Assembly (NCBI RefSeq): GCF_019175365.1
Contig: NZ_CP059572.1
Span: 5,146,001-5,210,000 of the forward strand
Length of the DNA: 64,000 nucleotides
From: Actinomadura graeca
GTDB taxonomy: Bacteria; Actinomycetota; Actinomycetes; Streptosporangiales; Streptosporangiaceae
Direction of reading: 5' to 3'
Position 1 is the stretch's first letter, and each line of letters opens with the position of its first letter. Shown in pieces: positions 40,896 to 49,749 of this stretch. Under the pieces are notes generated by a model. The model made no database searches, was not told the origin of the DNA, and saw nothing but the letters and a program-made list of their open reading frames with translations. Position numbers and translations under genes: made by a program.

Positions 40896-41720
40896 ATGTC
40901 CCTGAGACCATCGGGCGCTTTCTGGCCGTCCGCGCTCAAGCAATTGTGGCTGCCGGTCCTGTGCGTCGCCGGGCTGCTGCTCGGCACCGCCGGAAGCACC
41001 AGTTTCTATTTCCCACCGGCGACGGACGTGCTGGCCACCCTGTGGCGGGAACTCGTGCACGACGGGCTGGCGGCCGACCTCCTGTTCTCACTGCGCAACA
41101 TCATGGTCGGGCTGGCCATCGCCATTGTCGCCGGGGTCGGCGCGGGACTCGTCATCGGCGAGACCGAACTGCTGCGGCAGGCGACCACCCCTCTGCTGGA
41201 TTTCGCCCGAGCGACCCCGACGGTGGCGTTCGTCCCCGTCATCATCCTCACCCTCGGCATCGGCTCCGGCCCCAAGATCTTCTTGATCGCCCTCGGCTCC
41301 GTCTGGCCGATCCTGCTCAACACCGTCAGCGGCGTCCACGGCATCAACCCGGCCGTGCACGAGACAACGCGGAGCTACCGCATTCCGGTGCGGTTGCGGC
41401 TGCTCAAGGTCGTTCTGCCCGGCGCCCTGCCGCAGATCTTCGCGGGGATCCGTGTCGCCCTGTCGATCGCGGTGGTCCTCATGGTCGTCAGCGAGATCTA
41501 CGGCTCCCCGGTGGGCCTGGGGAACTTCATCCTGCAAAGCGGCTCCGGCTTCGCCGTCCCGGAGGTCTGGGCGGGCACGGTGCTCATCGGCATCCTCGGC
41601 TACGGCCTGAGCGTGCTTCTTCTCGCGGCCGAATACGTCCTGCTCGGCTGGTACCACGAGCGGCCGCCCCGCAACCGGCGGGCCAGGTCCCTGCCCCGGA
41701 ACGAGGTCACGACATCATGA
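40896..41720 (+). CDS. ABC transporter permease, second subunit
   Basis: A 274-residue permease of the same family, with signature segments DFARATPTVAFVPVIILTLGIGSGPKIFLIALGSVWPILLNT and the EAA loop (ETTRSYRIPVRLRLLKVVLPGALPQIFAGIRV). A rich GGAGGGAGGAG precedes ATG 40896. The stop overlaps the ATPase start as ATGA. Confidence 0.92.
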   Translation: MSLRPSGAFWPSALKQLWLPVLCVAGLLLGTAGSTSFYFPPATDVLATLWRELVHDGLAADLLFSLRNIMVGLAIAIVAGVGAGLVIGETELLRQATTPLLDFARATPTVAFVPVIILTLGIGSGPKIFLIALGSVWPILLNTVSGVHGINPAVHETTRSYRIPVRLRLLKVVLPGALPQIFAGIRVALSIAVVLMVVSEIYGSPVGLGNFILQSGSGFAVPEVWAGTVLIGILGYGLSVLLLAAEYVLLGWYHERPPRNRRARSLPRNEVTTS

Positions 41721-42532
41721 AACGCGGATCCAGCCTCGTCGTGGAGGACGTCGGCAAGACGTTCGGCCGTGGCGTGGACGAGCACCGGGTGATCGAGGGC
41801 CTGTCACTGCGAGTCGATCCCGGAGAGTTCGTCTGTATCGTCGGCCCGTCCGGCGCGGGCAAGACCACGTTGCTGCGCTGCCTGTCCGGGCTGACCCGTC
41901 CCAGCTCGGGCACCGTGCGCTACGGTGACCGGCCGGTCGTCAAGCCGCTGGCCGACATAGCGGTGGTGTTCCAGGACTACCGCGGCTCACTGCTGCCATG
42001 GATGCGGGTCCGGGACAACGTGGCCTTCCCGCTGGAGGGCATGGGCGTCAAGCGGGCCGAGCGCCGCGCGCGCGCCGACGAGTGTCTGGTCTCCGTGGGC
42101 CTCGCTGGTGTCGGGGACAAGTACCCCTGGCAGCTCTCGGGCGGCATGCAGCAACGGGTCGCCATAGCCCGCGGTCTCGCCTACGAGGCGCCCGTGCTGC
42201 TGATGGACGAGCCTTTCGGCTCCGTGGACGCCCAATCCCGCTTCGACCTGGAGGACCTGACGCTGGCACTGCGCGCGGAGCTCGGCATCACCGTCATCGT
42301 CGTCACCCACGACATCGACGAAGCCGTGTACCTCGGTGACCGCGTCGTCGTCCTGGGCGGCCGTCCGACCACGGTCGTCGACAGTCTCAAGGTCGATCTG
42401 GGCGCGGCCCGCGACCAGATCACCACCCGCGCCGACGCCCGCTTCGCCGACCTGCGCACCCGCGTGCTGACCAGGGTCCGCGGACCTCGAACGGAAAGCG
42501 GACCAAGGCACCGGACGCCGTCCGCGACCTAG
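41717..42532 (+). CDS. ABC transporter ATP-binding protein (SsuB/TauB type)
   Basis: A 271-residue ATPase: Walker [11 protein letters not shown]-loop [13 protein letters not shown], signature [32 protein letters not shown] (signature plus Walker B), and H-loop [19 protein letters not shown]. Complete motifs. ATG 41717 overlaps the permease stop. It ends the importer operon and converges on the benzoylformate decarboxylase gene. Confidence 0.95.
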   Translation: MKRGSSLVVEDVGKTFGRGVDEHRVIEGLSLRVDPGEFVCIVGPSGAGKTTLLRCLSGLTRPSSGTVRYGDRPVVKPLADIAVVFQDYRGSLLPWMRVRDNVAFPLEGMGVKRAERRARADECLVSVGLAGVGDKYPWQLSGGMQQRVAIARGLAYEAPVLLMDEPFGSVDAQSRFDLEDLTLALRAELGITVIVVTHDIDEAVYLGDRVVVLGGRPTTVVDSLKVDLGAARDQITTRADARFADLRTRVLTRVRGPRTESGPRHRTPSAT

Positions 42533-42556
42533 CAGACCCAAGCCCGACACCAAAGG

Positions 42557-42587
42557 GCACCAGCACACAGGGCGGTTTTCCTGGTGC
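42557..42587. terminator. Hairpin between convergent importer and catabolic operons
   Basis: GCACCAG (42557-42563) pairs with CTGGTGC (42581-42587); the loop ends in TTTTC. It lies in the 74-base gap between converging stops. Confidence 0.4.
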
Positions 42588-42606
42588 TGCGCAGACCGGC
42601 TGATGT

Positions 42607-44181
42607 TCAGGAGAGGGCTCGGGCTGCGGGGGTCATCGGCACGTGTACGAGGCGAGGTCCCAAGGTGGGGTCGGCGACCTCCTTGGCCAGCTCGGATGGG
42701 TTTGCGACGGATGTGGCGGGCACGCCGAACGCGGTGGCCAGGTGCGGGAAGTCGATGCCGGGGAGTTCGAGTCCGGGCGCGTCGGTGACGCCGAGCAGGG
42801 TTCCGAACGCCTTCATCGCGGCGTACCCGCCGTTGTCGAGCACCACGAAGGTGACGTCCGTGCCGTGCTGGGCGGCGGTCCAGAGCGCCTGGGGCGAGTA
42901 CAGCGAGGATCCGTCGCCGATGAGGCACACGATCCTGCGGGCGGGCCTGGCCATGGCGATGCCGACCGCGGCGGGCATGGCCCAGCCGAGCCCACCGCTG
43001 GCCGCGACGAAGAAGTCCCTGCCTGCGGTTATCGGCAGGCCCTCGTGCATCGCGTTGCGGTGCGTCGGTGCCTCCTCGACGATGACGGCGTCCGGCGGTG
43101 ATGCCGAGTCGATGATCCTCATTACGTCCTCGGGGGTCAGCGCTCCGGGTCTGGAGGCGGGCGTCTTCGCGGGAGCGGGGAGGGGACGTTCCGTCACCGC
43201 GGGAAGGCGGGAGAGGAGTGCGTCGACGAACGCTCCCGCGGATGCGAGCAGGCTGTCGCCCGAGTGGGCGAGGGCCGCCTGCCGTGGGTCGTCGACCACC
43301 TGGATCAGGCGCGTCACGTCGTCGGCCGGTGGCCCCGATGAGGCGATGTGATAGGTGAAAACGGGGGCTCCGATCACCAGGACGAGGTCGTGGTCCGCCA
43401 GCCGCCGGTGGAGCCGGTCACTGACGGGTGGGAGGAACCCGGCGAACTGCGGATGGTCCTCGGGGAAGGGCGACCTGGACGCCAGGGGTGCGGTGAACAC
43501 CGGGACGCCGAGGCGCTCGGCCAGGACGACGGCCTGGTCGCGGGCCCCGTCGGCGGCCACCTTGGCGCCCAGGACCAGGGCGGCGCCGCCGGCTTGGGCC
43601 ATGGCGTGCGCGACCTTGGCCACGTCGCCGGGGGCCGGGGCCAAGCTCGTGCTCACCTGCCGGTGGGGGACGTGGTCGGCGGGTGCGTCCCAGTCGTCCT
43701 CGGGCACCGAGACGAAGACGGGGCCCGACGGCGGCTGGGCGGCGTACCTGAACGCCTGGGCGACCACCTCCGGGACGTCGCGGGGGCGCGCCGCCTCGGC
43801 GGCGAACTTGACGTAGGGACGCGGGAACTCGGTGGCCCGGCGGGCGTGCAGGTAAGGGTCGCCTGTCAGCAGCGAACGGCTTTGCTGTCCGGCGATGACC
43901 ACCATCGGGGTGCCGTTGCGCTCCGCGGTGAACAGGCTTCCCAGGGCGTGCCCCAGACCGGCCGCCGAGTGGACCATCACCACTCCCACGGTGCCCGACG
44001 CCTGGGCATGGCCGTCGGCCATCGCGAGGGCGGCGGCCTCCTGCGGCACCATGACGTAGTCGAGGCCGTCGGGCCAGTCCCGGAAGAACCGCAGCTCGGT
44101 CGACCCGGGATTGCCGAAGATCCGGGTCACCCCGTGGGCCGCGAGGACGCCGCGCACCGCGTCACGCACCGTCGCGCTCAA
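42607..44181 (-). CDS. Benzoylformate decarboxylase-like ThDP enzyme
   Basis: A 524-residue thiamin-diphosphate enzyme. Benzoylformate decarboxylase landmarks are kept: NPGSTELRFF (active-site Ser), the ThDP-activating Glu in VMVPQEAAALAMADG, the His of VMVHSAAGLGHALGSL, the second His in APVFTYH, and the GDGSS...LDNGGY cofactor motif. It decarboxylates an aryl-glyoxylate to an aryl aldehyde. It starts at TTG 44181, which overlaps the dehydrogenase stop (TTGA); GTG 44169 is an alternative. It is the last gene of a seven-gene operon; its product would feed the aldehyde dehydrogenase of the same operon. Confidence 0.87.
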   Translation of the reverse strand: MSATVRDAVRGVLAAHGVTRIFGNPGSTELRFFRDWPDGLDYVMVPQEAAALAMADGHAQASGTVGVVMVHSAAGLGHALGSLFTAERNGTPMVVIAGQQSRSLLTGDPYLHARRATEFPRPYVKFAAEAARPRDVPEVVAQAFRYAAQPPSGPVFVSVPEDDWDAPADHVPHRQVSTSLAPAPGDVAKVAHAMAQAGGAALVLGAKVAADGARDQAVVLAERLGVPVFTAPLASRSPFPEDHPQFAGFLPPVSDRLHRRLADHDLVLVIGAPVFTYHIASSGPPADDVTRLIQVVDDPRQAALAHSGDSLLASAGAFVDALLSRLPAVTERPLPAPAKTPASRPGALTPEDVMRIIDSASPPDAVIVEEAPTHRNAMHEGLPITAGRDFFVAASGGLGWAMPAAVGIAMARPARRIVCLIGDGSSLYSPQALWTAAQHGTDVTFVVLDNGGYAAMKAFGTLLGVTDAPGLELPGIDFPHLATAFGVPATSVANPSELAKEVADPTLGPRLVHVPMTPAARALS

Positions 44182-45383
44182 GCGTCCTCCAAGGTCGCGC
44201 GGGCCGGACGGAGCCGTCCCCGGTCCAGGTCCGCCACGTCGGCGCAGCCGATCAGGGTCATGGTGCGGCGGATCTCGGTGGTGAGGATGTGCAGCACACG
44301 GTCCACCCCGGCCTCGCCCGCGGCGGCGAGCCCGTACATCCACGGGCGGCCGATCAGGCACGCCTTGGCGCCGAGGGCCAGGGCGACGAGTACGTCGCTT
44401 CCCCGCCGCACCCCGCCGTCGACCAGCACCTCGCACCGGTCCGCGACGGCGCCGGCTATGGCGGGGAGCGCGTCGAGGGAGGCCGGTACGCCGTCCGCCT
44501 GCCGCCCCCCGTGGTTGGAAACGATCACGCCGTCCGCCCCGGTCTCGACGGCCCTGCGCGCGTCGTCCGGGTCGAGGATCCCTTTCACGAACAGGGGCCC
44601 CGGCCACTCACGCCGTAGCCGGGCCAGGTCGTGCCAGTCGTAGGACGGGTTGAGCAGGTCGAGGTTGAGCCGGGCCAAGGACGAGGCCGACCCGTTCCGC
44701 CGGTGGGACAGCCCGGTCAGGTTGGCCATGGTGATGCGGGGCCCGGTGGCCAGGCCGAGCATCCAGCGTGGACGGCGCAGGACGTCGAGCGCGGTCCTGA
44801 CCGTGGGACGGGGCGGGATGGTGAGGCCGTTCCTCAGGTCACGCTCCCGCGATCCGGTGACGGGGACGTCGACCGTGACCACCAGGGTCGTGCATCGTGC
44901 CCGGCGGGCCCGTTCCAGCAGCTCCATGGTCAGGCTCCAATCGCCCCAGGGGTAGAGCTGGAACCACTGCGGCGTCGAGGCCGCCGCGGCGACCTTCTCG
45001 ACGGGGACGCTTGAGGCGCTGCTCACCACGGACACCGTCCCGGCCCGCTCGGCGGCACGGGCGGCGGCCGTCTCGCCGCTCCTGCCGGCCAGCCTCGACA
45101 GCCCCGTGGGCGCCAGCATGACCGGTATGTCCAGGTGCTGGCCGGCGACCCGTACTCCCGTCGAGGGGGCCGACGCGCCGGACAGCACCTTCGGATTGAG
45201 CACGTGCCGCTCGAACGCCAGCCGGTTGAGCCCGAGGGTGCGCTCGCCTTCGGCGCCGCCGTCGATGAAGTCGTACACCATGCGCGGCACCCGCCTGCGG
45301 GCGAGACGGCGTACGTCGTCGAGGCAGACCATGCTCCGGGCCAGGCGGCGGGACGCTCCCGCGCTTCCTCCCAGGCCCTTCAT
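44178..45383 (-). CDS. FMN-dependent alpha-hydroxy acid dehydrogenase (mandelate dehydrogenase-like)
   Basis: A 401-residue TIM-barrel flavoenzyme of the lactate/mandelate/glycolate family: RVPRMVYDFIDGGAEGERTLGLNR at the start, MLAPTGLSRLAG, WFQLYP, TVDVPVTGSRERDLRNG, and the active site VSNHGGRQADG (His base, Arg). It would oxidise an aryl 2-hydroxyacid to the 2-oxoacid used by the decarboxylase. ATG 45383 overlaps the transporter stop as ATGA. Confidence 0.9.
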   Translation of the reverse strand: MKGLGGSAGASRRLARSMVCLDDVRRLARRRVPRMVYDFIDGGAEGERTLGLNRLAFERHVLNPKVLSGASAPSTGVRVAGQHLDIPVMLAPTGLSRLAGRSGETAAARAAERAGTVSVVSSASSVPVEKVAAAASTPQWFQLYPWGDWSLTMELLERARRARCTTLVVTVDVPVTGSRERDLRNGLTIPPRPTVRTALDVLRRPRWMLGLATGPRITMANLTGLSHRRNGSASSLARLNLDLLNPSYDWHDLARLRREWPGPLFVKGILDPDDARRAVETGADGVIVSNHGGRQADGVPASLDALPAIAGAVADRCEVLVDGGVRRGSDVLVALALGAKACLIGRPWMYGLAAAGEAGVDRVLHILTTEIRRTMTLIGCADVADLDRGRLRPARATLEDA

Positions 45384-46768
45384 GACGTGGTGTCGAAGGC
45401 GGGGGTACGGGGGACGGCGGCGAGCAGCAGCGCGGCCAGCAGTGCGACGGCGGCGAAGGTGGGGAATCCCATGAGCGGGTCACGCCCGCCGACGATCCAT
45501 CCGATGACGACCGGGCCGACGATCGTCCCCGACCGGCCCGCGCCCAGGCTCCACCCGAGGGCCCGGGCCCGCATGTGCGCCGGGTAGCTGCGGCTGACGT
45601 AGGCGTTGATGAGGATCTGCCCGCCGTGACCGCCGACCCCCGCGATCGCGATCGCGGCGAGGAGCGGGGGCTGCGGAAGCTTGACCACCATGACCATCAG
45701 CGCGGCCGTCATCGTGAGGTAGGTGGCGATGGCGACCCCGCGGTTGCCCCAGCGGTCCGTCGCGGAGGCCACGAACAGCGAGCCGATCACCGCGCCGAGG
45801 TTCAGCACCAGCAGGAAGACCAGCGACGAGCCGAGCGGGTACCCCGACTTGCGCATGATGCCGGGCAGCCAGGTCGCGAGGCCGAACCAGGTGAACAGGC
45901 CGCAGAACGTCGCGAGGGCGAAGACGATCGAGGCGGTGACGTAACGGGGGGCGAAGACGCCGGTGCCCGCGACGCCGGAGCGGTCCTCGGCGTGGCCGGG
46001 ACGATCCTCGGCGTGGCCGGGACGATCCTCGGCGTGGACGTGTCGATCCTGGGCGGCGGGACGGTCTTCGGCGCCGGGACGGGCCGGTGCGGGCAGCCGG
46101 AACCGGCGCCGGGTCCGCTCCGCCTCGTCGTGCCGTCCGGCCGCGTCCAGGAACTCCGCGGACTCCGGCAGCTTCGCGAGCACCAGGGGCAGGAGCGCCA
46201 CGCCCGGGCCGAGCGCGACGAAGAACATCCAGTGCCAGCTCAGGTGTTCGAGCACCGGGATGCCGACCAGCGCGGCGAGCACCCCGCCGAACGGAACGCC
46301 GGAGAGCATGATCGTGTAGATGAGCGTGCGGCGGGCCGGCACCGCGAACTCGAGCGTCAGGGCGGACGCCGCCGGGACGATGCCCCCGATGCCGATCCCG
46401 GCGAGGAACCGCAGCGCGCCGAGCGAGACCGGCCCGGTGGCGAATCCGCACAGGAACGTGAAGAGGGTGAAGCAGGTCAGCGAGGCGATCGCGAGCGGCC
46501 GGCGGCCGTAGCGGTCGGACGCCCAGCCGGAGCCGAGCGCGCCCACGAGCGCGCCGCCGAAGGCCGCGGCCGCGACCCAGCCGATGTTGCCCTTGGTGAA
46601 GCCGTGCCCTCCGTCGAGGAGGACGGGGACCACGGTGCCGAAGGAGATGAGGTCGTAGCCCTCGATGACCACCATCACCCAGCAGATGAGGGTGACCTGG
46701 ACACAGGCTCGGACGGCCTCACGGGCCGGGTCGGCCGAGGGGGCCGTGCTGAGAACGCGGTTCGTCAT
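45380..46768 (-). CDS. MFS aromatic acid transporter (AAHS-like)
   Basis: A 462-residue 12-helix transporter: VVIEGYDLISFGTVVPVLL in helix 1, the GSGWASDRYGRRPLAI loop 2-3 motif, and PARRTLIYTIMLSG. It resembles the benzoate/4-hydroxybenzoate:H+ symporters. The cytoplasmic loop between helices 6 and 7 carries an insert made of H-A-E-D-R-P-G repeats. The operon context suggests uptake of an aromatic hydroxyacid. Confidence 0.88.
   Translation of the reverse strand: MTNRVLSTAPSADPAREAVRACVQVTLICWVMVVIEGYDLISFGTVVPVLLDGGHGFTKGNIGWVAAAAFGGALVGALGSGWASDRYGRRPLAIASLTCFTLFTFLCGFATGPVSLGALRFLAGIGIGGIVPAASALTLEFAVPARRTLIYTIMLSGVPFGGVLAALVGIPVLEHLSWHWMFFVALGPGVALLPLVLAKLPESAEFLDAAGRHDEAERTRRRFRLPAPARPGAEDRPAAQDRHVHAEDRPGHAEDRPGHAEDRSGVAGTGVFAPRYVTASIVFALATFCGLFTWFGLATWLPGIMRKSGYPLGSSLVFLLVLNLGAVIGSLFVASATDRWGNRGVAIATYLTMTAALMVMVVKLPQPPLLAAIAIAGVGGHGGQILINAYVSRSYPAHMRARALGWSLGAGRSGTIVGPVVIGWIVGGRDPLMGFPTFAAVALLAALLLAAVPRTPAFDTTS
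45982..46040. repeat. Three tandem copies of a 21-bp unit in the transporter loop
   Basis: Near-identical 21-base copies (GATCCTCGGCGTGGCCGGGAC) encode the repeated H-A-E-D-R-P-G in the central loop of the MFS protein, with a decayed fourth copy beyond. An in-frame slippage expansion. Confidence 0.85.
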
Positions 46769-46802
46769 GGCGACGGGTCCTTGTCAAGCGGGGTGGGTCG
46801 AA

Positions 46803-48245
46803 TCAGGAGACGACGTGGACGTAGGTCTTGTGCTCCTGGAACTCGGCGAGCCCGCCGGGCCCGTTGAGCCTGCCGAGGCCGGACTGGCCGAAGCCGCCCT
46901 CCTCGAACTGGTCCTCCACGACCGCCCAGGTGTTGGTCCAGACGGTGCCGGCGGCGAGTCTCCGCCCGACCCGCACCGGCCGGTCGACGTCCCGGGTCCA
47001 CACCGAGGCGGCGAGTCCGTACTCGGTCGCGTTGGCCAGGTCGATCGCCTGGCCTTCGGTGTCGAAGGTCTCGAAGGTCGCCACGGGGCCGAAGACCTCC
47101 TGCCGCACGATCGGATCGTGCGCGTCGGCGACCTCCAGCAGGGTGGGACGGTAGTAGCCGTTGCGGGCCGCGGGCTCGGGCCGTCCTCCCCTCACCAGCG
47201 CCCTGGCGCCGCGTCCGATCGCGGCGTCGACCTCGGCGTCGACACGGGCGGCGTTCGCGGCGTCGATCATCGGCCCCATCTGGCTCCGGGGGTCGGTGCC
47301 GGGTCCGACCCGCACGCCGCCGAGGGCCTCGGCGAGCCGCTCGCGCAGGCGGGCGGCGATGCCGGACTGGGCGAGGATCCGGCTGCCGGTCATGCAGAAC
47401 TGCCCCGCGAAGGTGGTCACCGCGGCCGTCAGCACGGGCACGGCCGCGTCGAGGTTGGCGTCGTCGAAGACGACCATCGGGGTCTTGCCGCCCAGTTCCA
47501 GCGACAGCCGCTTCAGCGTCGGGGCCGCCTCGGCCATGATGAGCCGTCCCACCCGGGTGCTGCCGGTGTAGCTGAGCGCCGCGACGTCGGGACTCGTCAC
47601 CAGCAGCCGCGCGACGTCGTCCTTGGACTCGGTGACCGAGTTGATCACCCCCGTGGGTAGATCGGCGGCCTGGGCGAGGATCTCGTGGAGCCGCCCGTTG
47701 ACCAGCCCGGTCTGTCCCGCGAGCTTCATCACGACGGTGCACCCGGCCGCGAGTGCCGGGGCGAACGAGCGCACCGACAGCACGACGGGCGAGTTCCACG
47801 GGACGATGACGCCGGCCACTCCGACCGGCTCGGCCGCGCTCCGCAGGTGCACCCCAGGACGCACCTCCGCGGCGCGGCCGCCGTCGGTGAGCGCCAGGGC
47901 GGCGTAGTAGCGCAGCTTGCCCGGCGTCAGCGACAGCTCGAAACCCGCCTCACCGAGCGTCTTCCCGTTCTCCTCCGCGAGCAGGTGCACGAGCTCGTCG
48001 GTGTGCGCCTCGACGAGATCCGCGAGCTGCTGGAGGACGCGGTGCCGCAGCCGCCGGTCCCGCCTCCAGTCGGTGGAGTCGTACGCGGTTTTCGCGGCGT
48101 CGATCGCCTGCTCGCCCAGGCGCCGGTCGGCGTCGGCGAACCGGCCGAGGGGCTCCCCGGTCGCCGGGCTGTAGGAGGTGGAGTGCTGTCCGGAGCCGAT
48201 GAGGACGCCGTTGATCAGGTGTGGCGCAACACGGTCTGTTGCCAT
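46803..48245 (-). CDS. Aldehyde dehydrogenase (benzaldehyde dehydrogenase-like)
   Basis: A 480-residue NAD(P)-dependent ALDH: VIVPWNSPVVLSVRSFAPAL, KLAGQTGLV, SYTGSTRVG, the catalytic Glu in LELGGKTP and the catalytic Cys in GQFCMTGSR. The usual K-P-S-E motif reads K-L-A-G-Q. It would oxidise the aryl aldehyde made by the decarboxylase to an acid. ATG 48245 with GAAAGG upstream; the frame is open beyond but without similarity. It lies 34 bases before the transporter start. Confidence 0.92.
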   Translation of the reverse strand: MATDRVAPHLINGVLIGSGQHSTSYSPATGEPLGRFADADRRLGEQAIDAAKTAYDSTDWRRDRRLRHRVLQQLADLVEAHTDELVHLLAEENGKTLGEAGFELSLTPGKLRYYAALALTDGGRAAEVRPGVHLRSAAEPVGVAGVIVPWNSPVVLSVRSFAPALAAGCTVVMKLAGQTGLVNGRLHEILAQAADLPTGVINSVTESKDDVARLLVTSPDVAALSYTGSTRVGRLIMAEAAPTLKRLSLELGGKTPMVVFDDANLDAAVPVLTAAVTTFAGQFCMTGSRILAQSGIAARLRERLAEALGGVRVGPGTDPRSQMGPMIDAANAARVDAEVDAAIGRGARALVRGGRPEPAARNGYYRPTLLEVADAHDPIVRQEVFGPVATFETFDTEGQAIDLANATEYGLAASVWTRDVDRPVRVGRRLAAGTVWTNTWAVVEDQFEEGGFGQSGLGRLNGPGGLAEFQEHKTYVHVVS

Positions 48246-48322
48246 GGCCGGCCTTTCAGGAGTGGTGCCCTGCCGCTGCGCGGGATCGCTCAGCCGAGCA
48301 GGCGCCGGTGGATTCCGGGCGT

Positions 48323-48916
48323 TCAGAGCCAGGGGGGAAGGGGCACGTCGCCTGTGGCGCGGCCGGTCAGCAGCAGCGCCAGGACGGGTCCCTCCCCGCG
48401 GGTCAGGCGGTTGCGGACGGCGCTGGAGACGAGCGCCTCCACGAGGGGCTCGGGGAAGACATCGAAGGTGTGCCGTTCGTCCAGGTCGACGGTGTGCACG
48501 ACCACCTCGCGGACGCGCAGCCACGGGATCTCGGTGGCCGGCACGGTCCGCCCCTGCGCGGTGACGACCTCGGCCCGCCAGTTCTCGTCGCTGAGCGAGG
48601 CGAGGGCGGCTTCCAGCTCGACGGCGCTGCTCCTCACCAGCTCGCGCAGCGTCCGCGCGGGCAGCCGGGCGCCGGTTTCGATCTCGGCGGCACGCTGCCG
48701 CGGGGAGTCGTACATGCGGGACTCGACACCGGTCGCGGCCCACCGGGCGAGGCGGGTGAGGGCCTGTGCGTTGTAGTGGACGTGGGCCACCACGTGGGCG
48801 ACGCTCCACCCCGGCAGCCGGCTCGGGGCACCGAAGTCCCGGTCGTCGACGGCCTCCAGGAAGCGTTCCGTGCCCTCCTCCATCCAGGCACACCACCGCG
48901 CGGGCCTGCCGGTCAC
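48323..48916 (-). CDS. Mycothiol-dependent maleylpyruvate isomerase
   Basis: A 197-residue DinB-fold protein: LPGWSVAHVVAHVHYNAQALTRLARW (metal His), the motif RVREVVVHTVDLD (Glu and His ligands), and a C-terminal small domain. In actinobacteria this family isomerises maleylpyruvate to fumarylpyruvate with mycothiol. Its place between gentisate dioxygenase/FAH-family genes and the ALDH gene supports that job. GTG 48916 overlaps the hydrolase stop as GTGA. Confidence 0.88.
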   Translation of the reverse strand: MTGRPARWCAWMEEGTERFLEAVDDRDFGAPSRLPGWSVAHVVAHVHYNAQALTRLARWAATGVESRMYDSPRQRAAEIETGARLPARTLRELVRSSAVELEAALASLSDENWRAEVVTAQGRTVPATEIPWLRVREVVVHTVDLDERHTFDVFPEPLVEALVSSAVRNRLTRGEGPVLALLLTGRATGDVPLPPWL

Positions 48917-49749
48917 CGCGCGCTCACGATCTGGTTGTCCAGCCGTCCGATCCGGTCGATCCGGGTGACGACGCGCTGGCCCGGCGCGAGGTAGACCGGA
49001 GGCGTGCGGGCGTGCCCGACACCGCCGGGGGTGCCCGTCGCGATGATGTCGCCAGGACGCAGCGTCACGATCGCCGAGACGTACCGCACGAGCCATACAG
49101 GATCGAAGACCAGGTCAGCGGTGTCGGCCTTCTGCATCGTCCGGCCGTCCACCGTCGTCGAGATGGTCAGGGACGGCCGGGTCCCGCCCGGGAGGTCGTC
49201 CGGTGTGACGAGCTGCGGGCCCAGTGGCGTGGTCGCCTCAAAGGTCTTGCCCTGGAGCCACTCCCGGGTGCGGAACTGCCAGTCCCGCAGGGTGATGTCG
49301 TTCATCACCGTGAAGCCCGCGATGGCCTGCTCGGCCATGGCGGGGGTCGCGCGGCGGACGGTGCCGCCGATCACGACGGCCAGCTCGGCCTCCCAGTCCA
49401 TCGCCTCGGATTCGGGGGGCAGCTCGACCGGGTCCGCGGGCCCGACCAGCGCGTCCGCGAACTTCGCGAACAGCGTCGGATGCTCGGGCAGCGGCCGGCC
49501 CATCTCCAGGATGTGGGAACGGTAGTTCAACCCGACGCAGACGATCTTGCCGGGACGGGGCACCACCGGAGCCGGATCGGCGTCCACCAGCGTCCCCCGG
49601 GGGCCGGCCGAGCGCCGCGCGTGCTCCCGCCAGTCCTCCCGGGCGAGCAGGGAACCGACGTCCGGGTCGTCGAGCAGGACGTACTCGTCCCCGTCCAGCC
49701 GTGCCGCGGCCGTGGTCCCGTCGGCGCGCCGAAGCGTCATCAGCCTCAT
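48913..49749 (-). CDS. Fumarylpyruvate hydrolase (FAH family)
   Basis: A 278-residue fumarylacetoacetase-fold enzyme: VCVGLNYRSHILEMG, the metal-binding acids in MDWEAELAVVIGG, FTVMNDITLRDWQ, and the C-terminal LRPGDIIATGTPGGVGHAR. It would split fumarylpyruvate into fumarate and pyruvate, the last step of the gentisate route. ATGA overlap with the dioxygenase gene upstream. Confidence 0.9.
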   Translation of the reverse strand: MRLMTLRRADGTTAAARLDGDEYVLLDDPDVGSLLAREDWREHARRSAGPRGTLVDADPAPVVPRPGKIVCVGLNYRSHILEMGRPLPEHPTLFAKFADALVGPADPVELPPESEAMDWEAELAVVIGGTVRRATPAMAEQAIAGFTVMNDITLRDWQFRTREWLQGKTFEATTPLGPQLVTPDDLPGGTRPSLTISTTVDGRTMQKADTADLVFDPVWLVRYVSAIVTLRPGDIIATGTPGGVGHARTPPVYLAPGQRVVTRIDRIGRLDNQIVSAR

